This document shows positions 56,512 to 64,000 of a DNA stretch of 64,000 nt, one piece after another (within the stretch, counting starts at the first letter, position 1; every line of letters begins with the position of its first letter). The position numbers and the translations under genes were made by a program. Origin of the DNA: a bacterium (GTDB lineage Bacteria > Sumerlaeota > Sumerlaeia > SLMS01); assembly GCA_016125005.1 (NCBI GenBank), contig WGMQ01000020.1, positions 62,001 through 126,000 of the forward strand, read 5' to 3'. The notes under the pieces are model-generated. The model was given only the letters and a program-made list of their open reading frames with translations, was not told the DNA's origin and searched no databases.

Positions 56512-57219
56512 ATGTCGCTGGGCCGCATGTGGTTCCCCCTACTTATCACCATGATTCTCGCATTTGCCTCCTCAGCCAGCGCCCAAGCCCCAACGACCGG
56601 CACACTCGTCCTTCGCGCCGGGAGTCAGCTCGGAGAGTTCCGGATCGGGGAGAAGCTCGTGGTCCGCACCCGAATTCTAAGACCCGACGTGAACCGGGAT
56701 CTGGAGTTCAAGGCCACATCCCCCGCCAAGGGCCGTCAATTGCTCAGCTCCACTCGTGGCCAGATCAAGTTTGCCATGATCGACCCCCGCACGGTGGCTG
56801 CCGACTTTGCTGTCAACAAGGGCACCACCGGCGTTGCTATCATCGAGGTCTCCGCTGCTGACGCCCCCACGAGTGCCGTAATCAACTGGTCGGGTAACTC
56901 CGTCACGACGCACGACGGCACGGCTCCCGTTGTGATCCAAGTGGATGGAGCGAAGGTCCTTCGCTCGCTGACGCGTGATGGCGCCCGCATTGTCGCACCC
57001 CTTCGCGCGGGCGAGACGGTTCGCATGACGATCTCGCGCGAGGAAATGCCCACCGATGCATTGAAGAAGTTGGACCTGAGTTCGCTCCCGGCAAAGCGAG
57101 CTCCCTTCTCCGAGACGGCCTCCACCGTAGGGCCAGCACTTCGTTGGCAGGGGGTGACGACCTCGCCGGGCAGCTCCTGCTTGCAACCGGCGTCTGAAAG
57201 AACAACCCGAGCTGGGTAG
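56512..57219 (+). CDS. Secreted protein of unknown function
   Basis: 235 aa. The ATG at 56512, preceded by GAGGAG 7 bases upstream, opens a signal peptide (MWFPLLITMILAFASSASA, cut before QAP). The mature part begins LVLRAGSQLGEFRIGEKLVV and looks beta-rich, with ILRPDVNRDLEFKATSPAKG and ITISREEMPTDALKKLD-like helices later. The C-terminal 40 residues (SSLPAKRAPFSETASTVG...) look unstructured. No known domain is recognised. It sits 113 bases after the kinase gene and could be regulated by it; that is inference only. Confidence 0.65.
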   Translation: MSLGRMWFPLLITMILAFASSASAQAPTTGTLVLRAGSQLGEFRIGEKLVVRTRILRPDVNRDLEFKATSPAKGRQLLSSTRGQIKFAMIDPRTVAADFAVNKGTTGVAIIEVSAADAPTSAVINWSGNSVTTHDGTAPVVIQVDGAKVLRSLTRDGARIVAPLRAGETVRMTISREEMPTDALKKLDLSSLPAKRAPFSETASTVGPALRWQGVTTSPGSSCLQPASERTTRAG

Positions 57220-57335
57220 AGTAGCCAGCCCGCGGTGTATTTCCTGCAACGGGCCTCTCCGCCCTTCTTGACGTCCGCCGGGCGCCAGTGCCTACCATGA
57301 CGTTTCAATCTGCCCCTTCGAAGGATCAATGAACA

Positions 57336-58409
57336 GTGCCCAGTGCAGCCGCACCCCGAGAGACCCCCGTCACGAGCCTTACCCCGGGAATGTCCATCGA
57401 CGATGTACTCCTCCTCTCCAGCGTTGAGCAGCGCACCAAGAAGAATGGCGATCCGTTCTTCATGCTCCAACTCAGCGACGGCAGCGGCTCCATCAATGGT
57501 GTCATGTGGGACAATCACCACAGCCTGGTAGCGGGTCTCGCCCGCCGCGACGACTTCGTTCATGTCACCGCCGAAGTCGGCGAGTTCAACAACAGCCCGC
57601 AGCTGACCGTGAAATCTCTCACCCGCGTGGAGGACAGCGAGGTGAAAACCGAGCGATTCCTCCCCACCAGCCCGCGCCCCCGCGCGGAAATGGAGGCCGA
57701 ACTGGACGCTTGGATCGCCAAGGTCAAGCACCCCGACTGCGCCCGACTCCTGCGCCTGCTCTTCGGGAATGAGCGCCTCCGCGAGGCCTACTGCACGGCT
57801 CCTGCCGCGGTACGAATTCACCAGCCCTACATCGGTGGCCTGCTGGAACACACACTCAACGTGATGCGCATTGCTGACGCCATGGCCTCGCTGTACGAGC
57901 CGATCAATCGCGACGTGCTGATCACCGGCGGACTGCTGCACGACATCGGCAAGATTCGCGAGTTGGAGTGGCGCCGGACCATCACCTACACGACCGAGGG
58001 CCGCCTCCTGGGCCACATCCCCATTGGCTCCCAAATGGTCGACACTTGGATCAGCCGCCTCAAGAAATCCGATGACGGCTTCGACGACAGCATTCACATG
58101 CAGATCATCCACCTGATCCTCAGCCACCACGGCAAGCTGGAGTACGGCTCACCGGTCCGCCCCCAGACCCGCGAAGCGCAGGTGTTCCACTACGCCGATC
58201 ACGCCGATGCCTACATGACCGTCTTCAAGGTCGAGACGGAGAAGGCGATGGCCAAGGGCGAGGCATGGACCCCCTTCAACCGCATGTTCGATTCCTATCT
58301 GTTCGCCGGCGCGATCCCCACGGGGCAGTCCAAGGTCCCTTCGTCCGAGGACTTGGCTTATCAGGACCTCGGTGGTCAGCCAGTAGACGATGTGCAGCCA
58401 GCGCGATGA
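57336..58409 (+). CDS. OB-fold plus HD-domain 3'-5' exoribonuclease (YhaM-like)
   Basis: 357 aa. Residues ~15-110 are an OB-fold nucleic-acid-binding domain (LLLSSVEQRTKKNGDPFFML; SGSINGVMWDN). Residues ~160-330 are an HD domain: GGLLEHTLNVMRIADAM (H), GGLLHDIGKIREL (HD) and HLILSHHGKLEYGSP (HHG), the arrangement of YhaM 3'-5' exonucleases. The reading frame begins with GTG 57336, with AAGGA 10 bases before; an ATG seven bases upstream (57329) is out of frame. Its stop overlaps the PilZ gene start as ATGA. It probably trims RNA ends. Confidence 0.88.
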   Translation: MPSAAAPRETPVTSLTPGMSIDDVLLLSSVEQRTKKNGDPFFMLQLSDGSGSINGVMWDNHHSLVAGLARRDDFVHVTAEVGEFNNSPQLTVKSLTRVEDSEVKTERFLPTSPRPRAEMEAELDAWIAKVKHPDCARLLRLLFGNERLREAYCTAPAAVRIHQPYIGGLLEHTLNVMRIADAMASLYEPINRDVLITGGLLHDIGKIRELEWRRTITYTTEGRLLGHIPIGSQMVDTWISRLKKSDDGFDDSIHMQIIHLILSHHGKLEYGSPVRPQTREAQVFHYADHADAYMTVFKVETEKAMAKGEAWTPFNRMFDSYLFAGAIPTGQSKVPSSEDLAYQDLGGQPVDDVQPAR

Positions 58410-58837
58410 GTAGCGACTCCATCCCCTCGAGCGATGGCGGGGCTGATCGCCGTCGTGAATCACGGCGACTTCTGGTTTCCCGCTGCTCGCTCGCCATCAC
58501 CAGCCCTGCCTGGGCGATCACCCCATATCCTCTGGCAGGCAGGACGATCAACATCAACACCATCGGCATGAAGATCGGATCGATCTCTGCCCCTGCCGAG
58601 CAGGTCATCGCTTGGCGGGAAGTCATTCTGGATGACGTGGAACTGATGATTCAGGTGACCATCGAGGGAATGGAACAACTCCCCGTCCTCAAGGGACGCC
58701 TCGTCTGGGTATATCCGGAGGAGCCGACAGAAGAGGGCCCGACCTGCTCGTTTGGCATCCTCTTCTCCGCAGGCATGGACCAGGAGGATCGCCGGATTCT
58801 CGCTGACCTGGTGCGCGGCCTGCCTGAGCGTTTCTAG
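58406..58837 (+). CDS. PilZ-domain-like protein
   Basis: 143 aa. The start overlaps the preceding stop by four bases. RRRESRRLLVSRCSLAI supplies the RxxxR motif and INTIGMKIGS the position of the (D/N)xSxxG motif, both used by PilZ domains to bind cyclic di-GMP; the serine is replaced by threonine. The rest (LKGRLVWVYPEE; CSFGILFSAGMDQED) follows the PilZ beta-barrel closing with a helix. It may report c-di-GMP level to the polymer or motility machinery. Binding is uncertain because the second motif is imperfect. Confidence 0.7.
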   Translation: MSSDSIPSSDGGADRRRESRRLLVSRCSLAITSPAWAITPYPLAGRTININTIGMKIGSISAPAEQVIAWREVILDDVELMIQVTIEGMEQLPVLKGRLVWVYPEEPTEEGPTCSFGILFSAGMDQEDRRILADLVRGLPERF

Positions 58838-58880
58838 TAATCCGAGACAAAGTAATCTGAAGAGTGGACAACCCGCGACA

Positions 58881-59753
58881 ATGACCCGCAAGCCGCTTGC
58901 CTTCCTTTCCATGGACTCGCTGGAGGGATATTTCACCTATGACCATCTTCCTGCCGCGATCCTTGAACAGAGGGGCTGGCAGGTGGAATATCCATCGTGG
59001 AGGAGCGACGCCGATTGGCAGCGGTTTGCCGCTGTCATTATTCGGTCCCCGTGGGATTACCAACACGACCCTGATCGCTACATGGCGACGCTGCGATACA
59101 TCGCGTCGCTCGGCGTGCCGGTCCACAACAGCGTCGACATCGTGGAGTGGAACCTGCGCAAGACGTACCTGAAGGAGCTGGACCAGCGGGGCGTGCCGCT
59201 AATTCCCACCATCTGGAGGGACGCGCTGGCGGGAGGCGACCTGCACCGACACTCCGAGTCGCTGGATTCTAGCGAAATCGTGGTAAAGCCCATCCTTGGC
59301 GCCAACGCGGACGGTGCCTTTCGGCTGAGCGCCCCCTTCGATTCGCCGCAAGCAGCCGAGGCACTGCGCACCTACGCCGCGGCCCCTTTTCAGATCCAGC
59401 CATTCCTCCGTTCGATCGTGGAGTTCGGCGAGGTTTCCCTCTTCTACTTCGGCAGCCAATACAGCCACGCGGTCCACAAGAAGCCCAAGGCGGGCGACTT
59501 CCGCGTTCAGGAGGAGCACGGCGGCATCCTGAGCCCCATCGTCCCGGTTCCCGGAGCCTTGGCAGTGGCGGACAAGGTCATGGCCGAGCTCCCTGGCGCC
59601 ACACTGTATGCCCGGGTGGATCTGGTCATTCTGAACGATGGCAACTGGGCGGTCATGGAAGTCGAGCTGAACGAACCCAGCCTTTACTTCAACATCGATC
59701 CCGATTCGCCGCGCCGCTTCGCGGATGCGGTGGAGCAGGTCGTGGTTGGCTAA
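58881..59753 (+). CDS. ATP-grasp domain protein
   Basis: 290 aa. The N-terminal part has AFLSMDSLEGYFTYDHLPAA and VIIRSPWDYQHDP, like the small ATP-grasp proteins related to DcsG/glutathione-synthetase-type ligases. Central EIVVKPILGANADGAFRL is the nucleotide-binding K strand with a P-loop-like GANADG. The metal site is in YARVDLVILNDGNWAVMEVE and ELNEPSLYFN (D...E...N). It joins a carboxylate to an amine through an acyl-phosphate; substrates are unknown. ATG 58881 follows ACCCGCGACA with no strong ribosome-binding site. It overlaps the convergent YjbQ gene by four bases. Confidence 0.87.
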   Translation: MTRKPLAFLSMDSLEGYFTYDHLPAAILEQRGWQVEYPSWRSDADWQRFAAVIIRSPWDYQHDPDRYMATLRYIASLGVPVHNSVDIVEWNLRKTYLKELDQRGVPLIPTIWRDALAGGDLHRHSESLDSSEIVVKPILGANADGAFRLSAPFDSPQAAEALRTYAAAPFQIQPFLRSIVEFGEVSLFYFGSQYSHAVHKKPKAGDFRVQEEHGGILSPIVPVPGALAVADKVMAELPGATLYARVDLVILNDGNWAVMEVELNEPSLYFNIDPDSPRRFADAVEQVVVG

Positions 59754-60157
59754 CCCGCCACATGTACGAGGACGCTGCGGCTGTGGGGCGCGCGGCGGTG
59801 TTCCCACAGGTAGATCCCCTGCCAAGTCCCCAGCGCCAGCTCGCCGTCCATTACGGGAATCGACAGGGAGCAATTCGTCAGGATCGCTTTGATGTGCGAC
59901 GGCATGTCGTCCGGTCCCTCGAACGTGTGTGTGTAGATCCGATCCCCCTCGGGCACGAGACGATTCAGCCAATTCTCCAAGTCGTGGCGCGCGGAGGGAT
60001 CGGCGTTCTCCTGAATGGTGAGCGAAGCGGAGGTGTGCTGGATGAAGACGGTGCAGAGGCCCTCGCGCACCGCCGCCTGGCGCACCACCGCGGCGACTTG
60101 GTCCGTGATTTCGTGGAGTCCCTGCCCCGGGGTTCGGATCGAGATTTTTCGCAACAT
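59750..60157 (-). CDS. YjbQ/UPF0047 family protein
   Basis: 135 aa, the usual length. Motifs: GLHEITDQVAAVVRQAAV, CTVFIQHTSASLTIQENADP (H-T-S-A), DLENWLNRLVPE, YTHTFEGPDDMPSHIKAIL and LGTWQGIYLWEHR with the GTWQ...E end. The family is described as weakly active thiamine-phosphate synthase, but its true role is unclear. It is the only minus-strand gene in this plus-strand block. Convergent overlap with the ATP-grasp gene is four bases. Confidence 0.94.
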   Translation of the reverse strand: MLRKISIRTPGQGLHEITDQVAAVVRQAAVREGLCTVFIQHTSASLTIQENADPSARHDLENWLNRLVPEGDRIYTHTFEGPDDMPSHIKAILTNCSLSIPVMDGELALGTWQGIYLWEHRRAPHSRSVLVHVAG

Positions 60158-60253
60158 TCTGAACGTGTCTCCCTAGCTGCGGTGAAAGCTGCTTGAGACC
60201 GGTCCCTGCCGCAACCAAGCATTGGGCCATTGATCCCTAAGGGAGCGTTGGCA

Positions 60254-61525
60254 TTGAGCGAGCAGCCGGAACAAGAACGGAAACCGAGACCGGGATTCTT
60301 TAGCCGACTTTTCAGCCAGAAGAAGGTGGAAGAGGCTGAGGCAAAGGCCGCTGCCCCCATCGAAGATCCGTCGCCTGTCGACTATCAGGACTCTATTCCG
60401 ACGGAGCCGTTGGAGGAGAACATTGCCACGGAACCGCTCGAGCCCCCCGTGGGCAATGCCCCCAAGAAGTCCGGCATGTTGTCGTGGATCTGGGGGAGCT
60501 CCAAGAAAAAGCCTGCCTCCCCCGACAAGCCGGATCCCATCCCCGAAACGGTTCCGGAACACGCGGCTCCTGCCCCTGCCGCCGTCCCGCGCAAGTCCTG
60601 GTTCGAGCGCCTCCGCGAGCGGCTTCGGTCCGGGTCGGGCAGCTTCCTGTCGGCGGTCTGGTCCGCCTTCGGCATCTCCGGGAAGCTGGACGAGGAAACC
60701 ACCGAGCGGTTGGAGGAAATCCTCCTGGCCGCGGACGTGGGCATGGAGACGACGCTTAAGATCGTGAAGAAGCTGGAGGCACGCGCCAAGGCCGAGAAGG
60801 CCGAAGGGGCGGAACGCCTGATGGAGCTTTTCAAGGAAGTGCTGACAGAGGTCTTCGAGGGCTCGACCAAGACCTTCTCGCCGCAGCCGACCGATGGCCC
60901 CTATGTGGTGATGGTCGTGGGCGTGAACGGCGTCGGCAAGACGACGACCATCGGCAAGATGGCAAAGCGTTGTCGCGATGCGGGACTGCGCGTGATGCTG
61001 GTGGCGGGCGATACGTTCCGTGCGGCGGCGGTCGAGCAGCTCGAGGTCTGGGCGCGACGCACGGAATCGGATTTCCTCAAGGCCAAGCACGGCGCCGACC
61101 CGAGCGGACTCGCCTTCGATGCGCTGACGGCGGCGCGCGCGCGGTCCGTCGACGTGGTGTTCTTCGACACCGCCGGGCGCCTCCAGACCAAGACGAGCCT
61201 CATGGAGGAACTTGGAAAGGTCCATCGTGTCTGCGGCAAGGTCATCGGCGGGGCGCCCCACGAGACCCTCCTTGTGATCGACGCGACGACCGGCCAGAAC
61301 GCGGTCAACCAGGTGAAGGCCTTCTCCGAGGCGGTGAAGCTCAACGGCCTCGTGATGACCAAGCTCGATGGCACCGCCAAGGGCGGCATCCTTATCACGA
61401 TCCGCGACCAGTTTGACATTCCCGTGACCCTCATCGGCGTGGGCGAAGGGGTGGACGATCTCCGCGACTTCGATCCGCGTCAGTTCGCCAATGCACTTTT
61501 CGGAGCCCCGAAGGAGGAAAAGTGA
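60254..61525 (+). CDS. ftsY: Signal recognition particle receptor FtsY
   Basis: 423 aa from TTG 60254, taken because AAGGGAG lies 8 bases before; TTG 60248 or TTG 60230 in frame are alternatives. An acidic, Pro-rich A domain (residues 1-120) is followed by the four-helix N domain (FLSAVWSAFGISGKLDEETT) and GTPase G domain: GVNGVGKTTTIGKMA, GDTFRAAAVEQL, DTAGRLQTKTSLMEELGK, DATTGQNAVNQ and TKLDGTAKGGI, with the closing GVGEGVDDLRDFDP. It recruits ribosomes carrying membrane-protein nascent chains to the inner membrane through SRP. The gene's stop overlaps the next start as TGATG. Confidence 0.97.
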   Translation: MSEQPEQERKPRPGFFSRLFSQKKVEEAEAKAAAPIEDPSPVDYQDSIPTEPLEENIATEPLEPPVGNAPKKSGMLSWIWGSSKKKPASPDKPDPIPETVPEHAAPAPAAVPRKSWFERLRERLRSGSGSFLSAVWSAFGISGKLDEETTERLEEILLAADVGMETTLKIVKKLEARAKAEKAEGAERLMELFKEVLTEVFEGSTKTFSPQPTDGPYVVMVVGVNGVGKTTTIGKMAKRCRDAGLRVMLVAGDTFRAAAVEQLEVWARRTESDFLKAKHGADPSGLAFDALTAARARSVDVVFFDTAGRLQTKTSLMEELGKVHRVCGKVIGGAPHETLLVIDATTGQNAVNQVKAFSEAVKLNGLVMTKLDGTAKGGILITIRDQFDIPVTLIGVGEGVDDLRDFDPRQFANALFGAPKEEK

Positions 61526-61755
61526 TGGAAGCGGATCCCGTCGTCCTGGTCGAGTTCCACAACCCCTACGACGCCCAGATGGCACGCGTGGCACTGGAAT
61601 CGGAGGGGATTCCCTGCCAGTTGCTCGACCAGAATCAGGCGGGCTGGACTGGCATTGGCGTGTTGTTTCCCGTGCGTCTTCTGGTGCTCCCGGAGGACCT
61701 CGACGCGGCGAAGGAACTGCTGACGAGGGAAGGGCTGTACAGCTTCGAAGAATGA
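61525..61755 (+). CDS. DUF2007-like small protein
   Basis: 76 aa. FHNPYDAQMARVALESEGIP is the DUF2007 signature (a ferredoxin-like sensor fold also called a putative signal-transducing protein), with GIGVLFPVRLLVLPEDLDAA completing it. ATG 61525 is preceded by AAGGAGGAAAA, a strong ribosome-binding site. Translation is coupled to ftsY (TGATG) and to the glycosyltransferase gene that follows (ATGA). Function is unknown; DUF2007 proteins often sit in operons with unrelated genes. Confidence 0.88.
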   Translation: MEADPVVLVEFHNPYDAQMARVALESEGIPCQLLDQNQAGWTGIGVLFPVRLLVLPEDLDAAKELLTREGLYSFEE

Positions 61756-62852
61756 GCCGTGGCCCCGCTGTCGCGTACTACCTTTCCGGGCACGGGTTCG
61801 GCCACGCCACCCGCGCCGTGCTGGTGATGGAGGCGCTCCACCGACTGGCGCCGGGCGTGCAGCTTCACATTCGCTCCACGGTGCAGGAATCGCTCCTGCG
61901 CAAGTACCTGCGGCTCCCCTTCACGCTGGAGCGCGTCCAACTCGACAGCACCGTCATCGAACGAAGCATCTTCGCGGTCGATGTGCCTGCAACGGCGGCG
62001 GCCTATCGCGCATGGGCTCCGACGCGTGAGGTGACAATCGCGGCAGAGACCGCCTCGATGCGCTCCGCGGGCATCGACGTGACCGTGTTCGACGTCCCTC
62101 CCGCCGCTGCCGCCGCTTCGGCCGCCGCGGGTATTCCCTCGGTGGCGATCACGAACTTCACCTGGGACTATATCTACGACGACTATCGCGCGGAGGACCC
62201 GGTCTTCGCCGAGGCAGTCCGCCAATGCCGCGCGGACTATGCGCTGGCGGACTTGGCGCTGCAACTTCCGCTCGGACACACGTTCGATCAATTTCGCCGC
62301 ACAGTGGCGGTTCCGCTGGTGGCTCGCCGGACGGCGGTCGACCGCGAGGCGATCCGCGCCGAGCTGGGTATCCACGACTCGCGACCGGTACTGGTGGTCG
62401 CGCTGCGGGGAGCCGCGACGGGGCTCAGCGTCGATGGACGCGACGTCCAAGTGCTGAGCTTCGGCGAGCTGGACGGACCGGGTGTTCGTCGCCTCGAACC
62501 CGCCTGGGACCAGCGCTTCAGCGAGGTGCTCGCCGCGGGCGACGTGGTGCTCTCCAAGCCCGGTTACGGCGTGTGCAGCGAGTGCATCGCGAACGGCAAG
62601 CCGCTTCTGCATCTCCCCCGCACCGGTTTCCGGGAAGCGGACCTGCTGGTTCGCGGCATGGACGGAGCCGTCCCGCACGCACAGATTGATGCAGAGACCC
62701 TTGCCGATGGCACCCGTTTGGCCCTCGTCTGTCGGGACCTGATGCAGTCGCCAGTTCCGCCATCTGCGGATGTTTCGGGGGCGGATGCCTGCGCGCGCAT
62801 GATCCTCGAGGTAGCTGGGTTGGCGAACGGCGACCTTTACCGTCGCGGCTGA
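61752..62852 (+). CDS. GT-B fold glycosyltransferase-like protein (MurG/MGT-like)
   Basis: 366 aa starting at ATG 61752, overlapping the DUF2007 stop. The N-terminus AYYLSGHGFGHATRAVLVME has the GHGxGHxxR loop of MurG and glycosyltransferase family 28-type proteins. The C-terminal half has AAGDVVLSKPGYGVCSECIA and GKPLLHLPRTGFREADLLVR, matching the donor-site (S/T)KxGGxTxxE/GxPxxxxP signature. Similar uncharacterised proteins are annotated as UDP-N-acetylglucosamine-type or glycosyltransferase family 28 enzymes. The substrate is unknown; its operon with ftsY suggests no specific pathway. Confidence 0.82.
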   Translation: MSRGPAVAYYLSGHGFGHATRAVLVMEALHRLAPGVQLHIRSTVQESLLRKYLRLPFTLERVQLDSTVIERSIFAVDVPATAAAYRAWAPTREVTIAAETASMRSAGIDVTVFDVPPAAAAASAAAGIPSVAITNFTWDYIYDDYRAEDPVFAEAVRQCRADYALADLALQLPLGHTFDQFRRTVAVPLVARRTAVDREAIRAELGIHDSRPVLVVALRGAATGLSVDGRDVQVLSFGELDGPGVRRLEPAWDQRFSEVLAAGDVVLSKPGYGVCSECIANGKPLLHLPRTGFREADLLVRGMDGAVPHAQIDAETLADGTRLALVCRDLMQSPVPPSADVSGADACARMILEVAGLANGDLYRRG

Positions 62853-62927
62853 GCAGTAGCCGACGAGGGATTTCATGACGGTCGATCATAACGTTGATCA
62901 TCCCCAAGTGAGAAGGTGATGCCTTCC

Positions 62928-64000
62928 ATGCACGGTTTTCTCCACTACGCAAAGGTCCTCATCTCGTGCCCGACGGCGCCTTTCCGCGAGCATTGGGTGG
63001 CCGCGAAACTGGATCGATTGCTGGCGGAAATCCCCGGCTTGTCGGTCGCTGTGGATCGCTTCGGGAATCGGATCGTCCGCCTGAAGCGGGGCGAACCAGC
63101 GGGACCGTTGCCGGTCTTTGTCGCCCATCTGGATCACCCGGCGTTCCTCATCGGAGGCGCGGTCGACGGCGAGGCGGGCGAGTATCTCCACGAGGCTGTC
63201 TTTGAGGGGGGCGTCCAGCTTTCCTACTTCGCGGGGGCGCCGGTTCGACTCTATCGAGACGCCGAGGACGACGGGGTGCCGGGTGTCGTGGTGAGCGCCA
63301 CTGATGTCTCGCCTGAGACGGACAACCGAAGCGCTATCCTCCGCACCGAATCACCCGCCGAGGGCGCGGTGCTGGCCATGTGGGATGTGCCGATTTTTGA
63401 GGAGAAGGACGGGATGCTGCACGCGCGGGTCTGCGACGATCTGGTGGGGTGCGCGGCGATCCTGGCAGCGCTGGAGGAGTTGGCCCAGGACACGCAGCCG
63501 GTGGACGTGGCGGCGATTTTCTCGCTGGGGGAAGAAGCAGGATTCTGCGGGACGTTGTGTCTTCTTTCGGAGGAGACTCTGCATCCTCTGCTGGATCGCG
63601 ACGGCATCTTCATCTCGGTGGAAAACAGCCCGGAGCGCCCCGGTGCGGTCTGCGGCGAGGGCGCCATCATTCGCCTTGGGGATCGGTTGACGACGTTCGA
63701 TTCGGAAACGGCGGCACTTTTCCACCGCGTCGCCCGTCACCGCGACATCAACGCGAAGCGAGTGCTCATGGACGGCGGGGCCTGCGAGGCGACGGCGTTT
63801 GCGCAAAGTGGGCTGCGGGCGGCGGGGCTCTGTGTGCCGCTGCGGAACTATCACAACATGGATCGTCAGGCAGGCGCCATCGCGCCGGAGGCGGTCTCGA
63901 TCGCTGATGCAGAGGCGCTGACCGCTCTGATCCGGGACTTTGCGCTGCACCACGGCGACCCGGAGCTACCAACCGGCTCAATCGACCTCTCCCGGTTTCT
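62928..64000 (+). CDS. M42/M28-type metallo-aminopeptidase (partial)
   Basis: About 357 residues are visible and the frame is still open at the window edge. Family motifs are present but altered: PVFVAHLDHPAF (metal His and Asp), RVCDDLVGCAAILAALE (bridging Asp; usual text is DDRxG), AAIFSLGEEAGFCGTL (catalytic/metal Glu pair; usual EExGxRG), ISVENSPERPGAVCGEG (third acidic ligand) and VPLRNYHNMD (final metal His). It would cleave N-terminal residues from peptides. ATG 62928 has AGAAGG 11 bases before; ATG 62919 is nearer that site and also in frame. Confidence 0.82.
   Translation, partial: MHGFLHYAKVLISCPTAPFREHWVAAKLDRLLAEIPGLSVAVDRFGNRIVRLKRGEPAGPLPVFVAHLDHPAFLIGGAVDGEAGEYLHEAVFEGGVQLSYFAGAPVRLYRDAEDDGVPGVVVSATDVSPETDNRSAILRTESPAEGAVLAMWDVPIFEEKDGMLHARVCDDLVGCAAILAALEELAQDTQPVDVAAIFSLGEEAGFCGTLCLLSEETLHPLLDRDGIFISVENSPERPGAVCGEGAIIRLGDRLTTFDSETAALFHRVARHRDINAKRVLMDGGACEATAFAQSGLRAAGLCVPLRNYHNMDRQAGAIAPEAVSIADAEALTALIRDFALHHGDPELPTGSIDLSRF

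Overview
This window is a GC-rich bacterial chromosome segment from a Gram-negative-type organism. It has a Wzx/Wzy-style exopolysaccharide operon, pseudopilins with short basic leaders followed by [AG]-F/L-T-[LM]-[IL]-E, large secreted multidomain proteins with dockerin-like calcium loops, and a GldA/GldG/DUF4340-type ABC system. That mix fits a poorly cultured PVC/FCB-neighbourhood lineage such as Sumerlaeota, Hydrogenedentota or Planctomycetota. The lineage is inference; no rRNA or other marker is in the window. No tRNA, rRNA, CRISPR array, insertion sequence or prophage was seen.

Layout. (1) 1-8845 (-): the visible 2948 residues of a giant secreted GH57-type glycosidase with starch-binding-like, BACON/Ig-like and PKD modules and an internal dockerin-like loop. 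(2) 9110-14498: a canonical NtrC-type regulator and a hybrid histidine kinase (+), meeting head-on a second NtrC-like regulator (-) whose ATPase motifs are destroyed. (3) 14516-36676 (-): a nearly gapless exopolysaccharide operon with many 4-bp start/stop overlaps. In transcription order it encodes a 1570-aa secreted dockerin-ended protein, a 70-aa membrane protein, a phosphodiesterase-fold protein, flippase, GT2, nucleotidyltransferase, APH-like kinase, polymerase, chain-length/BY-kinase-like protein, five GT4 enzymes, WecG/TagA, the priming sugar transferase and, 17 bp on, the degenerate regulator. (4) 36907-42772 (-): a type II secretion/type IV pilus-like operon (ATPase, two GspF proteins, four pseudopilin-like proteins). 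(5) 42862-44435 (-): a BlaI/M56 sensor-repressor pair with a BlaI-type operator. (6) 44474-53361 (-): purine nucleoside phosphorylase, ABC/GldG/DUF4340 set, rhodanese, sulfite-oxidase-like protein, truncated His-rich LarC and NadC. (7) 53585-64000 (mostly +): PAS hybrid kinase, secreted unknown, OB-HD nuclease, PilZ protein, ATP-grasp enzyme, YjbQ (-), FtsY, DUF2007 protein, glycosyltransferase and an M42-like peptidase cut by the window edge.

How it fits together. Regions 1-4 look like an envelope/matrix programme: a polymer assembled by a Wzy-type pathway, a possible phospho-modification branch (nucleotidyltransferase, kinase, phosphodiesterase), secreted dockerin-like structural proteins, a pseudopilus, and two-component regulators at the operon edge. 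The last regulator appears unable to hydrolyse ATP, and the Wzc-like protein lacks its P-loop lysine.

The most unusual signal is at the nucleotide level. The octamer GTATAGAC (26 exact copies on both strands) and its variant GTATAGAT (13 copies) are scattered through 1-51 kb. They occur in all three codon phases, using rare CTA, ATA and AGA codons and once the TAG stop, mostly in one orientation, and are absent from the last ~12.7 kb.
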